Shown in pieces: positions 1 to 8,006 of a stretch of DNA of 39,346 bases. The position numbers were made by a program, and so were the translations under genes. The notes under the pieces are model-generated. The model did not search any database and was not told the origin of the DNA. It saw only the letters and a list, made by a program, of their open reading frames with translations. Source of the stretch: Candidatus Desulfobacula maris (GTDB lineage Bacteria > Desulfobacterota > Desulfobacteria > Desulfobacterales > Desulfobacteraceae). Location of the stretch: NCBI GenBank assembly GCA_014383445.1, contig JACNHV010000196.1:1-39346 (forward strand), given 5' to 3'. The first letter of the stretch is position 1. Every line of letters begins with the position of its first letter.

Positions 1-407
1 CCATGGAGATTGACATCAATGGTTTTCATCCAGGCTGTTTCATCATAGGTATGGATACCGTTTGGCACACCAAATGTGGCACCTGCGTTATTACATAAAA
101 TATCAACTCGATCAAATTTTTCCTGAATGACAGACACCATATTCCGGATGGTTTCCATACGAGTCACATCAACATTGACGACAAGGGTTTTTACTCCATA
201 CGCCTTTTGCAGCTCCTCTCCGATCAACATCATTTCATTCATGGAACCGGTTTTTACATCAGCATCCAGACCTTTTTCGCTTCCATAGTCTGCAATGATA
301 ATATGACAGCCTTCAGAAGCAAGTTTTTTTGAAATAGCATACCCAATCCCGGTCTTTTTGCCGGAGCCCGTGACCAATGCTATTTTTCCTTTTAAATTCA
401 ACTCCAT
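1..407 (-). CDS. short-chain dehydrogenase/reductase (SDR), 3' part cut by window edge
   Basis: This is the N-terminal ~135 residues of a Rossmann-fold SDR oxidoreductase. The reading frame stays open from an ATG at 407-405 to the window edge. The nucleotide-binding signature TGSGKKTGIG lies near residues 13-22, and the structural NNAG motif follows near residue 108. The catalytic Ser-Tyr-Lys residues would lie outside the window. The AAGGGGGAAG ribosome-binding site immediately upstream of the ATG supports this start. SDRs of this kind reduce or oxidise hydroxy/keto groups with NAD(P); the substrate cannot be read from this fragment. A second SDR (30495-31247) is present in the beta-oxidation cluster, but nothing ties the two together. 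Confidence 0.85.
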   Translation of the reverse strand, partial: MELNLKGKIALVTGSGKKTGIGYAISKKLASEGCHIIIADYGSEKGLDADVKTGSMNEMMLIGEELQKAYGVKTLVVNVDVTRMETIRNMVSVIQEKFDRVDILCNNAGATFGVPNGIHTYDETAWMKTIDVNLH

Positions 408-465
408 TCTTCCCCCTTAAAATTTTTATTTACTACTGGGAATCCGTATTAAAATTTTTTTTGGT

Positions 466-780
466 TCAGGGCAATCTGATCAACTGTTTTTCCACATCAG
501 TATTCTGCCTGTATAAAATGAGTACATGCCCTACCATCCCTGCGATATGGGACCCAGTGGCTTTTGCAATTTCTTCGGTCAAAGAATTTTTTATATCTTT
601 TTCTTTATAATCATTAAATTTAACTTTGATCAGTTCAGTGGCTTTTAGAGCCATATCAATTTCTTTCAGCAATATTTCAGTAATCCCTTTTTGACCGATA
701 AACGCCGCCGGATTCAAATTGTGAGCAAGCCCTCTCAAAAATTTTTTTTGTGATCCTTTTAATTCTTTCATATCCTTCAT
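466..780 (-). CDS. yhbY: YhbY-family RNA-binding protein (ribosome assembly)
   Basis: The 104-residue product matches the CRS1/YhbY family in length and layout. It has an N-terminal basic helix, then the KH-like loop FIGQKGIT (residues ~27-34, with the GxxG turn), and a C-terminal strand GHVLILYRQ. Characterised members bind pre-50S ribosomal particles and act in ribosome assembly in the cytoplasm. The start ATG at 780 sits just downstream of an A-rich leader; MKDMKEL offers a second ATG three codons later, so the exact start is uncertain. The gene runs in the same direction as the upstream-truncated SDR gene, with ~58 bp between them, so read-through is possible. The fold assignment is strong; the exact role in this organism is inferred from the family. 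Confidence 0.9.
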   Translation of the reverse strand: MKDMKELKGSQKKFLRGLAHNLNPAAFIGQKGITEILLKEIDMALKATELIKVKFNDYKEKDIKNSLTEEIAKATGSHIAGMVGHVLILYRQNTDVEKQLIRLP

Positions 781-873
781 CCTTTGAAATTTTAATTTAA
801 AAATCCTAACATATCATAAAAAAAATGAAAGTATAAGCATATATACGAAAGAGAGAAATGTATTGCCGACATG

Positions 874-930
874 TTGACGAATATTTTTCAATTATTATTG
901 TTTACTTATATGGTATAGTTTAAATACTAT
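874..930 (+). promoter_or_regulatory. candidate promoter and operator-like inverted repeat upstream of copZ
   Basis: The 781-962 gap is very AT-rich and holds no gene. TTGACG (874-879) followed after 16 bases by TATTGT (896-901) fits a sigma-70-type promoter reading toward the metal chaperone. A separate short inverted repeat, ATAGT-N6-ACTAT (915-930), lies between it and the start codon, where a metal-responsive repressor could bind. Both are read by eye and are weak matches. Confidence 0.25.
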
Positions 931-962
931 TAATTTTAACTTTTTTTAAAGGACGGTTAAAT

Positions 963-1181
963 ATGGCTTCACAAAGAATAACCCTGAATGTCGAGGGGAT
1001 GAGCTGCGGCCACTGCTCGGGAATGGTCAAAAAAACCCTTGAAGAGATGGAAGGTGTTTCCAATATTTCTGTGAGTCTTGATGAAAAGAAGGCCTTTTTT
1101 GATGCAGATGACACTCCAGATCTCGTTGAAAAGGCAATTAAAGAAGTAACTGAGGCTGGGTATAAGGCATCAAGCACATAG
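963..1181 (+). CDS. copZ: CopZ-like heavy-metal (copper) chaperone, HMA domain
   Basis: This 72-residue protein is a single heavy-metal-associated domain. The metal-binding motif GMSCGHC (MxCxxC) lies at residues ~13-19, within the usual beta-alpha-beta-beta-alpha-beta pattern, and the C-terminal GYKAS is typical of the family. Such proteins bind Cu(I) with the two cysteines and hand it to a P-type ATPase or a copper sensor in the cytoplasm. The start is supported by AAAGGA about 10 bases upstream of ATG. No copper ATPase or CsoR/CueR gene is adjacent in this window, so the copper assignment rests on the family alone. The gene is followed directly by a palindromic element (1194-1233). It is transcribed toward the cyclase gene but may end before it. 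Confidence 0.88.
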   Translation: MASQRITLNVEGMSCGHCSGMVKKTLEEMEGVSNISVSLDEKKAFFDADDTPDLVEKAIKEVTEAGYKASST

Positions 1182-1193
1182 TGAATCTAAAAA

Positions 1194-1233
1194 AGTGCTT
1201 GACCGAAAACCGTCGATTTTTCGATCAAGCACT
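1194..1233. repeat. palindromic repeat related to the MITE ends at 8013-8167
   Basis: The arms GTGCTTGACCGAAAA (1195-1209) and TTTTCGATCAAGCAC (1218-1232) form a nearly perfect hairpin with one internal mismatch; A1194 and T1233 add a further pair. Read on the - strand the arm is TAGTGCTTGATCGAAAAA. That differs at only two positions from TAGTGCCTGAACGAAAAA at the right end of the element near 8.1 kb, so I regard both as one repeat family. On the - strand the hairpin is followed by six T residues, so it could also terminate leftward transcription. The GTG at 1195 falls inside the palindrome and is therefore not a credible start for the cyclase gene. Confidence 0.7.
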
Positions 1234-1248
1234 AAACAGGACTTTCAA

Positions 1249-2661
1249 ATGGTTAAAAAAAACGGAGTAAGAATAATCCTCCTTATGGGTGTCTTTTGGA
1301 GGATATTATTTATTGAAGCAGCCCTCCTTGTTTTTTCCCTTTTCTATAAATGGGTGACTGAAGATGTTGCACCCATGGACCTGTTCTGGTATGGTGTCAG
1401 AATAATTATCATGGTGGGGATTATCATCGCATTTATGATGATAACATTGGAAAAATTTTTAAATCGTCGAATCATAACCCCGCTTGAAAAAATTGCCAAA
1501 GCCAACAAAAATATTCAGGAAGACATGACCCGGGCAGGTCAGATCGAAATTTCAGATGATGCTCCTGATGAAATCAAAAGCATTGTAACCTCCAGAGGCA
1601 AAATGCTTGAAACCATTCTCAGCGTTTCTGATGAGCGTTTAAACCTGGTTAATTTTATCCGGGAGACCTTTGGCAGGTATCTTTCCAACAAGGTGGTGGA
1701 TGAAATTTTAGAGTCCCCAAAAGGCCGGCAGATAGGTGGCACAAGAAAGACAATAACAGTATTGATGGCTGACCTGAGAGGATTTACAAGTCTTTCCGAA
1801 ACAAAAGATCCCGAGGAAATGGTACAATTATTGAACCGTTTCCTGGAAAAAATGTCTGTTATTATCCATAAGTATGAAGGTATAATAGATGAAATTATTG
1901 GCGATGCCATTCTTGCGATTTTTGGTGCTCCGGAAAGTCACGACAATGACCCGGAACGAGCTGTTGCATGCGCCCTTGAAATGCAGAACAGCCTGATCCC
2001 TCTAAACAATGAGATCATTGCAGAAGGCTACCCTTCCCTTGAAATGGGAATTGGAATCAATACGGGAACCGTTATTGTGGGCAATATCGGGTCTGAACTG
2101 AGAATGAAATATGGAATTGTAGGTGCTGCCGTCAATACTGCCGCCCGGATTGAATCCAATAGTATTGGTGGCCAGGTCCTTGTGGGAGAATCCACCTATG
2201 ACCATGTCAGAGAGTATGTAAAGGCCGATCCAGCCCAAACTGCCATGATGAAGGGGATGAAAAAACCCCTGGTCTTCTATTCTGTCTTTGCCATTGAATC
2301 CAGATATAATGTTTTGCTGCAGTCACCTGCAGCAGGCAAAATATTATTGCCTATAAAACTTCCTTTTCAATGCTGGAAAATCAAAGACAAGAAAATTGAC
2401 CTTATTCCCCTGGCAGGTGAAACCATCAGGATGGATGACCATAAAATAGATGCCCACATTCCATCGGGGCTGGAAGCTTTTACAGACATCATGCTCAGAT
2501 TTGATTTCTGCCTTGACGCCCATTGTTTTGAAGATATATATGCCAAAAGCATTCCCATTGAAAAAGAAGGGGGGGAAAGCTTTAACCGGCTTCAAATCAC
2601 TTCAATGGATCCAAAAGACAAGTCGATTATAAAAAAATGGATGATCCAGGGTTTATATTAA
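1249..2661 (+). CDS. membrane-bound class III adenylate/guanylate cyclase with HAMP-like linker
   Basis: This predicted cyclase makes cAMP (or cGMP) from the nucleoside triphosphate. Two hydrophobic segments near residues 8-36 and 47-68 anchor it in the inner membrane, and a HAMP-like linker follows. The catalytic domain spans roughly residues 165-360. Both metal-binding aspartates are present, in MADLRGF (D~175) and DEIIGDAIL (D~219). The motif VNTAARIES is also typical of bacterial adenylate cyclases. The last ~110 residues are beta-rich and end in a segment resembling the end of a PilZ domain, but no RxxxR motif is visible, so that is tentative. I chose ATG 1249 over an in-frame GTG at 1195, which lies inside a palindrome. 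The two genes downstream encode an exported SUMF1-fold protein and a transporter with a cyclic-nucleotide-binding domain, a likely effector of this enzyme. Confidence 0.9.
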   Translation: MVKKNGVRIILLMGVFWRILFIEAALLVFSLFYKWVTEDVAPMDLFWYGVRIIIMVGIIIAFMMITLEKFLNRRIITPLEKIAKANKNIQEDMTRAGQIEISDDAPDEIKSIVTSRGKMLETILSVSDERLNLVNFIRETFGRYLSNKVVDEILESPKGRQIGGTRKTITVLMADLRGFTSLSETKDPEEMVQLLNRFLEKMSVIIHKYEGIIDEIIGDAILAIFGAPESHDNDPERAVACALEMQNSLIPLNNEIIAEGYPSLEMGIGINTGTVIVGNIGSELRMKYGIVGAAVNTAARIESNSIGGQVLVGESTYDHVREYVKADPAQTAMMKGMKKPLVFYSVFAIESRYNVLLQSPAAGKILLPIKLPFQCWKIKDKKIDLIPLAGETIRMDDHKIDAHIPSGLEAFTDIMLRFDFCLDAHCFEDIYAKSIPIEKEGGESFNRLQITSMDPKDKSIIKKWMIQGLY

Positions 2662-2702
2662 TCCCTGAAGGCCTTGTTTACCTGTTTTCCCCTTTTTTTC
2701 GC

Positions 2703-2731
2703 TTGACAATACAAAAAAATTGTTCTTGGAT
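2703..2731 (+). promoter_or_regulatory. candidate sigma-70 promoter for the SUMF1-protein/transporter pair
   Basis: A consensus -35 box TTGACA (2703-2708) is followed after 17 bases by TTGGAT (2726-2731). Transcription would begin near 2738. That leaves too little leader for initiation at TTG 2746 and favours a translation start further downstream, after the AAGGAG at 2775-2780. Confidence 0.4.
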
Positions 2732-2745
2732 AGGAAATCATTAAG

Positions 2746-3642
2746 TTGCAAACTGATTTCCATAATTATTTAAAAAGGAGATTTATTATCAGCATAAATT
2801 TCTTAAAAATACATGCCCTGAATAAAGGTTTTAAATTTTTTATTTTTTATTTTGCAGCCTTTCTTATAGGATGGATCTTTCCTTCTTTACCCTTTGCACA
2901 GGAAAAAAAAATTATCAACCATATTGGAATGGAGTTCATTCTGGTTAATCCAGGATCATTTATGATGGGCAGCCCTGAAAATGAGCTGCATCGTGATAAA
3001 AACGAAATCCTGCATGAGATGAAAATTATTAAACCCTTTTATCTTCAATCAACCGAAGTGACAGTTAAACAATGGAAAGCTGTTATTGGAAAAAAATTAT
3101 TTAACCGCATAAAGGGAACGGATAATATGCCGGTAGTTCTGGTTTCCTTTTATGATTGTCAGGAGTTTATCAAAAAGCTGAATAAGCTGAATAAAGGGGT
3201 TTACAGGCTTCCCACGGAGATGGAATGGGAATATGCCTGCCGGGCAGGAACAACCACGGCTTATAGCTTTGGGGATACGATTGACTGTTCAAAAGCTATG
3301 TATGGAAATAACCAGCAAAAACAAACCGATTGCATACAGCACTTCAAATCCATGAAATTGCTCCCAAACCAGGCAGCACCCGTTAAAAGTTTTGCACCGA
3401 ATCCATGGGGTTTCTATGATATGCACGGGAATGTATGGGAATGGTGTTCTGATCCATACATGGATTACAAAAGCAATAAGCTTTATACAGGATATGATCC
3501 CATAAAAACCGATACCAGAATCAAACGGGGGGGAAGCTGGTACAAATATGGATGGTATTGCCGAAGTGCCAACCGTGCCTATGCCCATCCAGGAGCAAAA
3601 TTTCAAACAACGGGTTTCAGATTGGTCCTTGAGGCTGATTAA
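2746..3642 (+). CDS. exported SUMF1/FGE-fold domain protein, probably not a true formylglycine-generating enzyme
   Basis: From about residue 60 onward this is a complete SUMF1-type domain: GMEFILVNPGSFMMG, STEVTVKQW, YRLPTEMEWEYACRAG, PWGFYDMHGNVWEW, and finally RGGSW followed by GFRLV. An N-terminal hydrophobic stretch (residues ~28-50, ending near PFAQ) looks like a signal peptide, so the protein is probably exported. Genuine formylglycine-generating enzymes carry two active-site cysteines after the GGSW/Y motif. Here that region reads WYKYGWYCRSANR, with one cysteine in a position usually held by a nonpolar residue, so sulfatase maturation is unlikely. The start is unclear: TTG 2746 is the only standard start in frame, while a good AAGGAG (2775-2780) precedes only ATT/ATC codons. 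The stop overlaps the next ATG by one base, indicating translational coupling. Confidence 0.8.
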   Translation: MQTDFHNYLKRRFIISINFLKIHALNKGFKFFIFYFAAFLIGWIFPSLPFAQEKKIINHIGMEFILVNPGSFMMGSPENELHRDKNEILHEMKIIKPFYLQSTEVTVKQWKAVIGKKLFNRIKGTDNMPVVLVSFYDCQEFIKKLNKLNKGVYRLPTEMEWEYACRAGTTTAYSFGDTIDCSKAMYGNNQQKQTDCIQHFKSMKLLPNQAAPVKSFAPNPWGFYDMHGNVWEWCSDPYMDYKSNKLYTGYDPIKTDTRIKRGGSWYKYGWYCRSANRAYAHPGAKFQTTGFRLVLEAD

Positions 3643-6600
3643 TGCGGGCAAAATTTCTGGGATTTTTAAAGCTGTATGAAGAAGAGGTCAATCTGCTCCT
3701 GTGGACAGCCGCCCTTTTGTTTATTATCCGAAGTTCAGGGATCATTCTGAACAATTATGCTGAAACAGCTTTTCTAAAGCGATATGGTGTTGAATATCTT
3801 CCCATAGTCAATATGCTCAATGCCGTCGCTACTTTTGTCATTACTGGATTTTTAACAGCCTTCATGGGAAAATTGCCCGGGGCAAGACTTCTAACCTATG
3901 TTTTTATTTTCTGCGGCATCAGTGTTACCCTGATTCGCATTCTTATTCCATTTGGTTTTGAACTTTTATATCCACTGCTTTTTATGCTCAAGAGCCAATT
4001 TGAACTGTTGCAGGCAATGCTGTTCTGGAATATATGCAATGATATTTTCAATACAAGGCAATCCAAAAGACTCTTTCCCCTGCTAACGGCCGGAGGTGTT
4101 ATCGGCCTTATCCTGGGGAGTTTTGGAACACCATATTTTGCAAAATTATTCCAGATGGATAATCTCTTATATCTGTATATGGGAACAACGCTTATAGGAG
4201 CTGCCATAGTTGAGGCCATGGGCCGCAGTTATCCCTCCATGGTTTTTTCAGAAAAAAGTAAAACCAATGGAAAAAAGAAGGATTCCATGATCCAGGAATT
4301 TAAAAAAGTCCTGCCCCTGATCAAGGATTCGGTTCTCATAAAGATAGTGCTGGTTCTGACCTTTATGCCCAACGTGGTTATTCCCATCATGAACTATCAG
4401 TTCAGTTATGCTGTAAATGACCAGTTTGCCAGCGAAGCCAGCATGATTCAATTTTTCGGATATTTCAGGGGAGGATTAAACGTGATAAGCCTGTTCATTC
4501 TCTTGTTTGTAGGAAGAATTTACGGGAAATGGGGCCTTCCCGTTGCCTTGATGTTTCATCCTTTTAATTATATAATTGCTTTTATGGCATTCCTTTTCCG
4601 TTTTGACTTTGTTTCAGCCATGTATGCCAGGCTTTCCACCAATATCATTCGAACCACCATCAATATGCCGGCAAATTCTATATTGATAGGGCTTTTTCCA
4701 AAATCCTATCGTGGGATGATCCGCCCCTTTCTCAGAGGTACTGTTGTCAGGCTGGCGCTTTTTGTGGGATCAGGCCTGATTCTGATATCTGGAAATTTTT
4801 TTCACCCAAAATATCTGACCCTGGTGGCTTTACCCTTTATGCTGGCCTGGATTGCCGCACCCTTTATCCTTAAAGCAAAATATCCCAAAATACTGATGGA
4901 TTTAATTTCCAACAACCTTCTGGATATCAAAAGCATGGAAAAAGAGGAACTGGGACAGATTTTCAAGGGAGATAAAATTTTGTCCCAGCTTAAACAGGCA
5001 TTCCTGTCTGCCAGGGGAAAAGATGCCGTATGGCATGCAAATTTATTGAAACTTTATTCCAGTCAGGATCTGGATAAGAATATCCTTGAGACTCTCGAAA
5101 ACCAGGATGAACAAACCAAGATAGCACTGATTAAAATGATTTCTCCCCAGAGCCTTGCTACATCCATGGAAAGTCTTGTGCGATTTTTAGATCCCCAAAA
5201 ACCAGAAGTCACCATTGCTATTTTAAAAATTTTCTGCCTCCAGGGTTCAAAATCCATAAAAAAAATTGATGTCTCTGTCACACCTTACATCAACAATCCG
5301 CATCCGGTCGTCAAGGGGTTTACAATAGCATGTCTCTATCAGGGAAACCCAAAAAAATATGGTCCCATGATTGATAGATGGATCGAATCAAATGATATAA
5401 ACGATTTACAGTCTGGAATTGTCAGTGCAGGATTGAGTGGGGAAAAAAAATATATAGATACCCTTCTTAAAATACTGCACAGGCAAGATATTGATCAGAT
5501 TATACCAGATATTATCATTGCCCTGTCCAGGCTTGAGGCCGGGGAATTGAATGCTGTCATCTATTCCTATTTTTCCCATGACCATGAAACAGTCAGGATG
5601 GCAGCTTTGGATGCCCTTGATATCAATGATGATTTTTCATTGAAAAAAGCCATTTCGCAATTGGCAGACAATTCAGACGAGATTCACGAATTTGCCATAA
5701 GAAAAATTAAAAAATCCGAATACCAAAATAACAAAATCATGGTTGAATCCCTTGGCATTCCAGGTACCAGGATTAGAAGAGGCCTTTTTGAGCTATTGGT
5801 AACCCTTGATATTAAAGAATTAGACGTGTTTATGTTTGCCAAAAAGAACCTGGATAAATGCTATGAATATCTTGCCATGAGTCAGAATCTTGAAAAACAA
5901 CCCCCGGGGAAAATGCGGGATCTTGCCATTGAACATTTAATTTATCAAAAAGAGCTTGTTCTTGAAAACATTATCCGTGTTCTTGCGATCCGGGATCAAA
6001 CAGGCAGGATGAAAACAGCATGGAGAGGAGTTTTTTCATCAGATACCAGCCAGAGGGCAAACGCCATTGAACTTTTAAATGATATCATGGACCGCCAGCT
6101 TTTTAATGCCATGCTGCCACTTCTGGAAAGCCCGACTCCGGCAATGGCTCTGGCAGAAGGCAAAAAAAAGGCAATAATCCCCAAATTCGATCCTGAAGGA
6201 AAACAGGTTTTTTCAAGTCTTCTATCTTCTGAAGACTGGGTGGATGTTATCATGGGACTTAATCTTACCCAGGGCATGCCCTCTCTGATTGAGGAAAATG
6301 GGATGCTCAGAAAATTGGAAAATTCAATCAATAAGAATATTGCAAAGGAAATGCAAATGATTCAGATGAAGAATAACAAACCGTCGAACGATTCCCAGAG
6401 GATAAGAGCAACCGAGATTTCCCTTGGTGAAACAATATTGCTTTTAAAGGAGATTGAAATCTTTTCCGGTCTCAGTCCAGCTGAGCTGGCAGCCATAGCA
6501 ACCGTTACAAAGGAACTTAATTATCCCGAAGATCAAACAGTTATCAAGCAGAACGATGTGGGCGAAACCGTGTTTCTGGTTATTGATGGTGAGGTGGAAG

Positions 6601-6875
6601 TCATCAAGGAACTGACAGATGGGGATGAAATGGTCCTCGCCATTATCGGACAGGGAGACTCTTTCGGGGAGATGGCCCTACTGGAAAATGAGCCGCGATC
6701 GGCAACCATTCGAACAACAAAACCATCTCGTTTTTTAATCATCCATCAACAGGAATTTAAGGAAACGGCAATGGAATACCCCGGGATTGCTCTGAAAATC
6801 TGCAAAGTTTTAAGCCGCCGTATCCGCCATCTCCACAGCGGTGTTAAAGACAGACAATCTTTCCTCCCTACTTAA
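3642..6875 (+). CDS. MFS/NTT-like transporter fused to HEAT repeats and a C-terminal cNMP-binding domain
   Basis: This 1077-residue protein has three parts. Residues ~1-420 are very hydrophobic with about a dozen membrane segments, resembling ATP/ADP-translocase-like (NTT) members of the major facilitator superfamily. Residues ~430-900 are helical HEAT-like repeats. Residues ~945-1060 form a Crp/Fnr-type cyclic-nucleotide-binding domain with the phosphate-binding cassette FGEMALLENEPRSATI; its Glu and Arg residues for cyclic phosphate and ribose contact are intact. cAMP binding is therefore plausible and would let the cytoplasmic domain gate or regulate the membrane part. The transported substrate is unknown. 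The start codon overlaps the preceding stop (TAATG), and the cyclase that could supply the ligand lies one gene upstream. The 3' end overlaps the convergent PP-loop gene by 8 bases. Confidence 0.87.
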   Translation: MRAKFLGFLKLYEEEVNLLLWTAALLFIIRSSGIILNNYAETAFLKRYGVEYLPIVNMLNAVATFVITGFLTAFMGKLPGARLLTYVFIFCGISVTLIRILIPFGFELLYPLLFMLKSQFELLQAMLFWNICNDIFNTRQSKRLFPLLTAGGVIGLILGSFGTPYFAKLFQMDNLLYLYMGTTLIGAAIVEAMGRSYPSMVFSEKSKTNGKKKDSMIQEFKKVLPLIKDSVLIKIVLVLTFMPNVVIPIMNYQFSYAVNDQFASEASMIQFFGYFRGGLNVISLFILLFVGRIYGKWGLPVALMFHPFNYIIAFMAFLFRFDFVSAMYARLSTNIIRTTINMPANSILIGLFPKSYRGMIRPFLRGTVVRLALFVGSGLILISGNFFHPKYLTLVALPFMLAWIAAPFILKAKYPKILMDLISNNLLDIKSMEKEELGQIFKGDKILSQLKQAFLSARGKDAVWHANLLKLYSSQDLDKNILETLENQDEQTKIALIKMISPQSLATSMESLVRFLDPQKPEVTIAILKIFCLQGSKSIKKIDVSVTPYINNPHPVVKGFTIACLYQGNPKKYGPMIDRWIESNDINDLQSGIVSAGLSGEKKYIDTLLKILHRQDIDQIIPDIIIALSRLEAGELNAVIYSYFSHDHETVRMAALDALDINDDFSLKKAISQLADNSDEIHEFAIRKIKKSEYQNNKIMVESLGIPGTRIRRGLFELLVTLDIKELDVFMFAKKNLDKCYEYLAMSQNLEKQPPGKMRDLAIEHLIYQKELVLENIIRVLAIRDQTGRMKTAWRGVFSSDTSQRANAIELLNDIMDRQLFNAMLPLLESPTPAMALAEGKKKAIIPKFDPEGKQVFSSLLSSEDWVDVIMGLNLTQGMPSLIEENGMLRKLENSINKNIAKEMQMIQMKNNKPSNDSQRIRATEISLGETILLLKEIEIFSGLSPAELAAIATVTKELNYPEDQTVIKQNDVGETVFLVIDGEVEVIKELTDGDEMVLAIIGQGDSFGEMALLENEPRSATIRTTKPSRFLIIHQQEFKETAMEYPGIALKICKVLSRRIRHLHSGVKDRQSFLPT

Positions 6876-7986
6876 TCTGTTTTTCAATTGCACTTGCCAG
6901 GTCATCTCTTCCCTGCTGGCGGAGCAGAGGAATCAAGGGCCTGTAAAATGGCGGCCGGACTCTGATGGTGATATCAAACTCAGAGATGTGCTCTGATGAA
7001 ATTTCGTTTTCAGCAAAAGCACGGGTTTTATCTAATAGTCCAAGGGCCGTCAATTCAGTCATGGTTCTAACACATTTTTCGCATTTACCGCAATTCAAGC
7101 GGTCAGGAACATTGGCAAGACAGACCCTGAAATTCTGAAATGCCACATCCCATTGAGAAACGATCTTTATTTTTTCGATCCTGGAAAGCTGGTAATCCCG
7201 GTGCCTTATCCGAAGATCCAAAGAAGAGTACTCAGGGTCAAGAAGCGGATGAGAGCCACAGGGGTGAAGGTTGGGTATGTCATAGGAAGATGAAATAAAA
7301 ACAAGATCCATTCTCCTGGTAAAAGAATGGGCAATGGCTGCCAGGACTGAACCAAAAAAGCTGTTCAGCCAAAGTTCCCGTTCATCGCAAAGATGCCGGA
7401 TATTGGTATAAACCGGTATCAAAGAAAGCTCAGCATCATTGGTAATTTTTGAAATAGCTTCCATTGCCCTGTCAAAAACAGGGTATTTCATCCCTCGTTC
7501 AACCACACCCCCTATATCAAATCCATGAAGAAAAAAACTGTCCTTAACATAGCCTGGATGGCTGCTGGAATAGTGGAGCCTGTTTAACCGCAAAGCAGCC
7601 AGTGAATCCATGCCGCCTGACATGAACATGCCGGCACCGGGTGTTTTGATCGGCATGATTTCAGACATTGCGGGCGCTTCTATTTTCAAAGGATGGTATT
7701 GTCTCTTTGTCCAGTCCGCAAGGATATGCATGGCTGTTTCAAGGCCTTCCTTTAAGAACGGACAAACTTTTGAATCCATCGCAATTCTTTTTTCCCCAAA
7801 ATGAATGGCCGGCAAAAGACAGCCCACCAGAAATGAATGTGGGTTGACATCAAAATATTCTTCATAGGCCCTGGAGGTTTTGATAAAAACCTCTTTATCC
7901 GGCTGGTTACAGTCCTCAAAACTAACAAGGGCCGAGGCCTTTACACTTTCTTCATCCTTAATCAGATTAAACTTGGAAATTTTCAT
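6868..7986 (-). CDS. PP-loop ATPase (adenine nucleotide alpha hydrolase family) with CxxCxxC cluster
   Basis: The signature SGGMDS at residues 123-128 is the PP-loop of ATP pyrophosphatases, enzymes that adenylate a carboxyl, carbonyl or RNA base. A cysteine set in NCGKCEKCVRT (C299, C302, C305) could bind zinc or an Fe-S cluster, as in QueC/TtuA-type relatives. The 372-residue length and the HGFD segment at residues 154-157 fit a poorly characterised QueC-like subgroup rather than QueC itself, and no queuosine genes are adjacent. The gene follows two leftward genes (GNAT fusion, RimK-like ATP-grasp). It is now separated from them by a palindromic element whose removal restores a ~19 bp spacing. 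I infer that it activates an intermediate in the same peptide-type pathway. The ribosome-binding site is poor. Confidence 0.8.
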   Translation of the reverse strand: MKISKFNLIKDEESVKASALVSFEDCNQPDKEVFIKTSRAYEEYFDVNPHSFLVGCLLPAIHFGEKRIAMDSKVCPFLKEGLETAMHILADWTKRQYHPLKIEAPAMSEIMPIKTPGAGMFMSGGMDSLAALRLNRLHYSSSHPGYVKDSFFLHGFDIGGVVERGMKYPVFDRAMEAISKITNDAELSLIPVYTNIRHLCDERELWLNSFFGSVLAAIAHSFTRRMDLVFISSSYDIPNLHPCGSHPLLDPEYSSLDLRIRHRDYQLSRIEKIKIVSQWDVAFQNFRVCLANVPDRLNCGKCEKCVRTMTELTALGLLDKTRAFAENEISSEHISEFDITIRVRPPFYRPLIPLLRQQGRDDLASAIEKQIK

Positions 7987-8006
7987 AATATAGTATAACC
8001 ATCTGT

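Noticed and set aside
1195-1248. GTG 1195 as start of the cyclase gene
   Set aside because: It lies inside a palindromic repeat and adds 18 residues of repeat-derived sequence; ATG 1249 is followed directly by the first membrane segment.
2746-3642. Formylglycine-generating enzyme (sulfatase activator)
   Set aside because: The two active-site cysteines expected after GGSW are not present, and no sulfatase gene is nearby.
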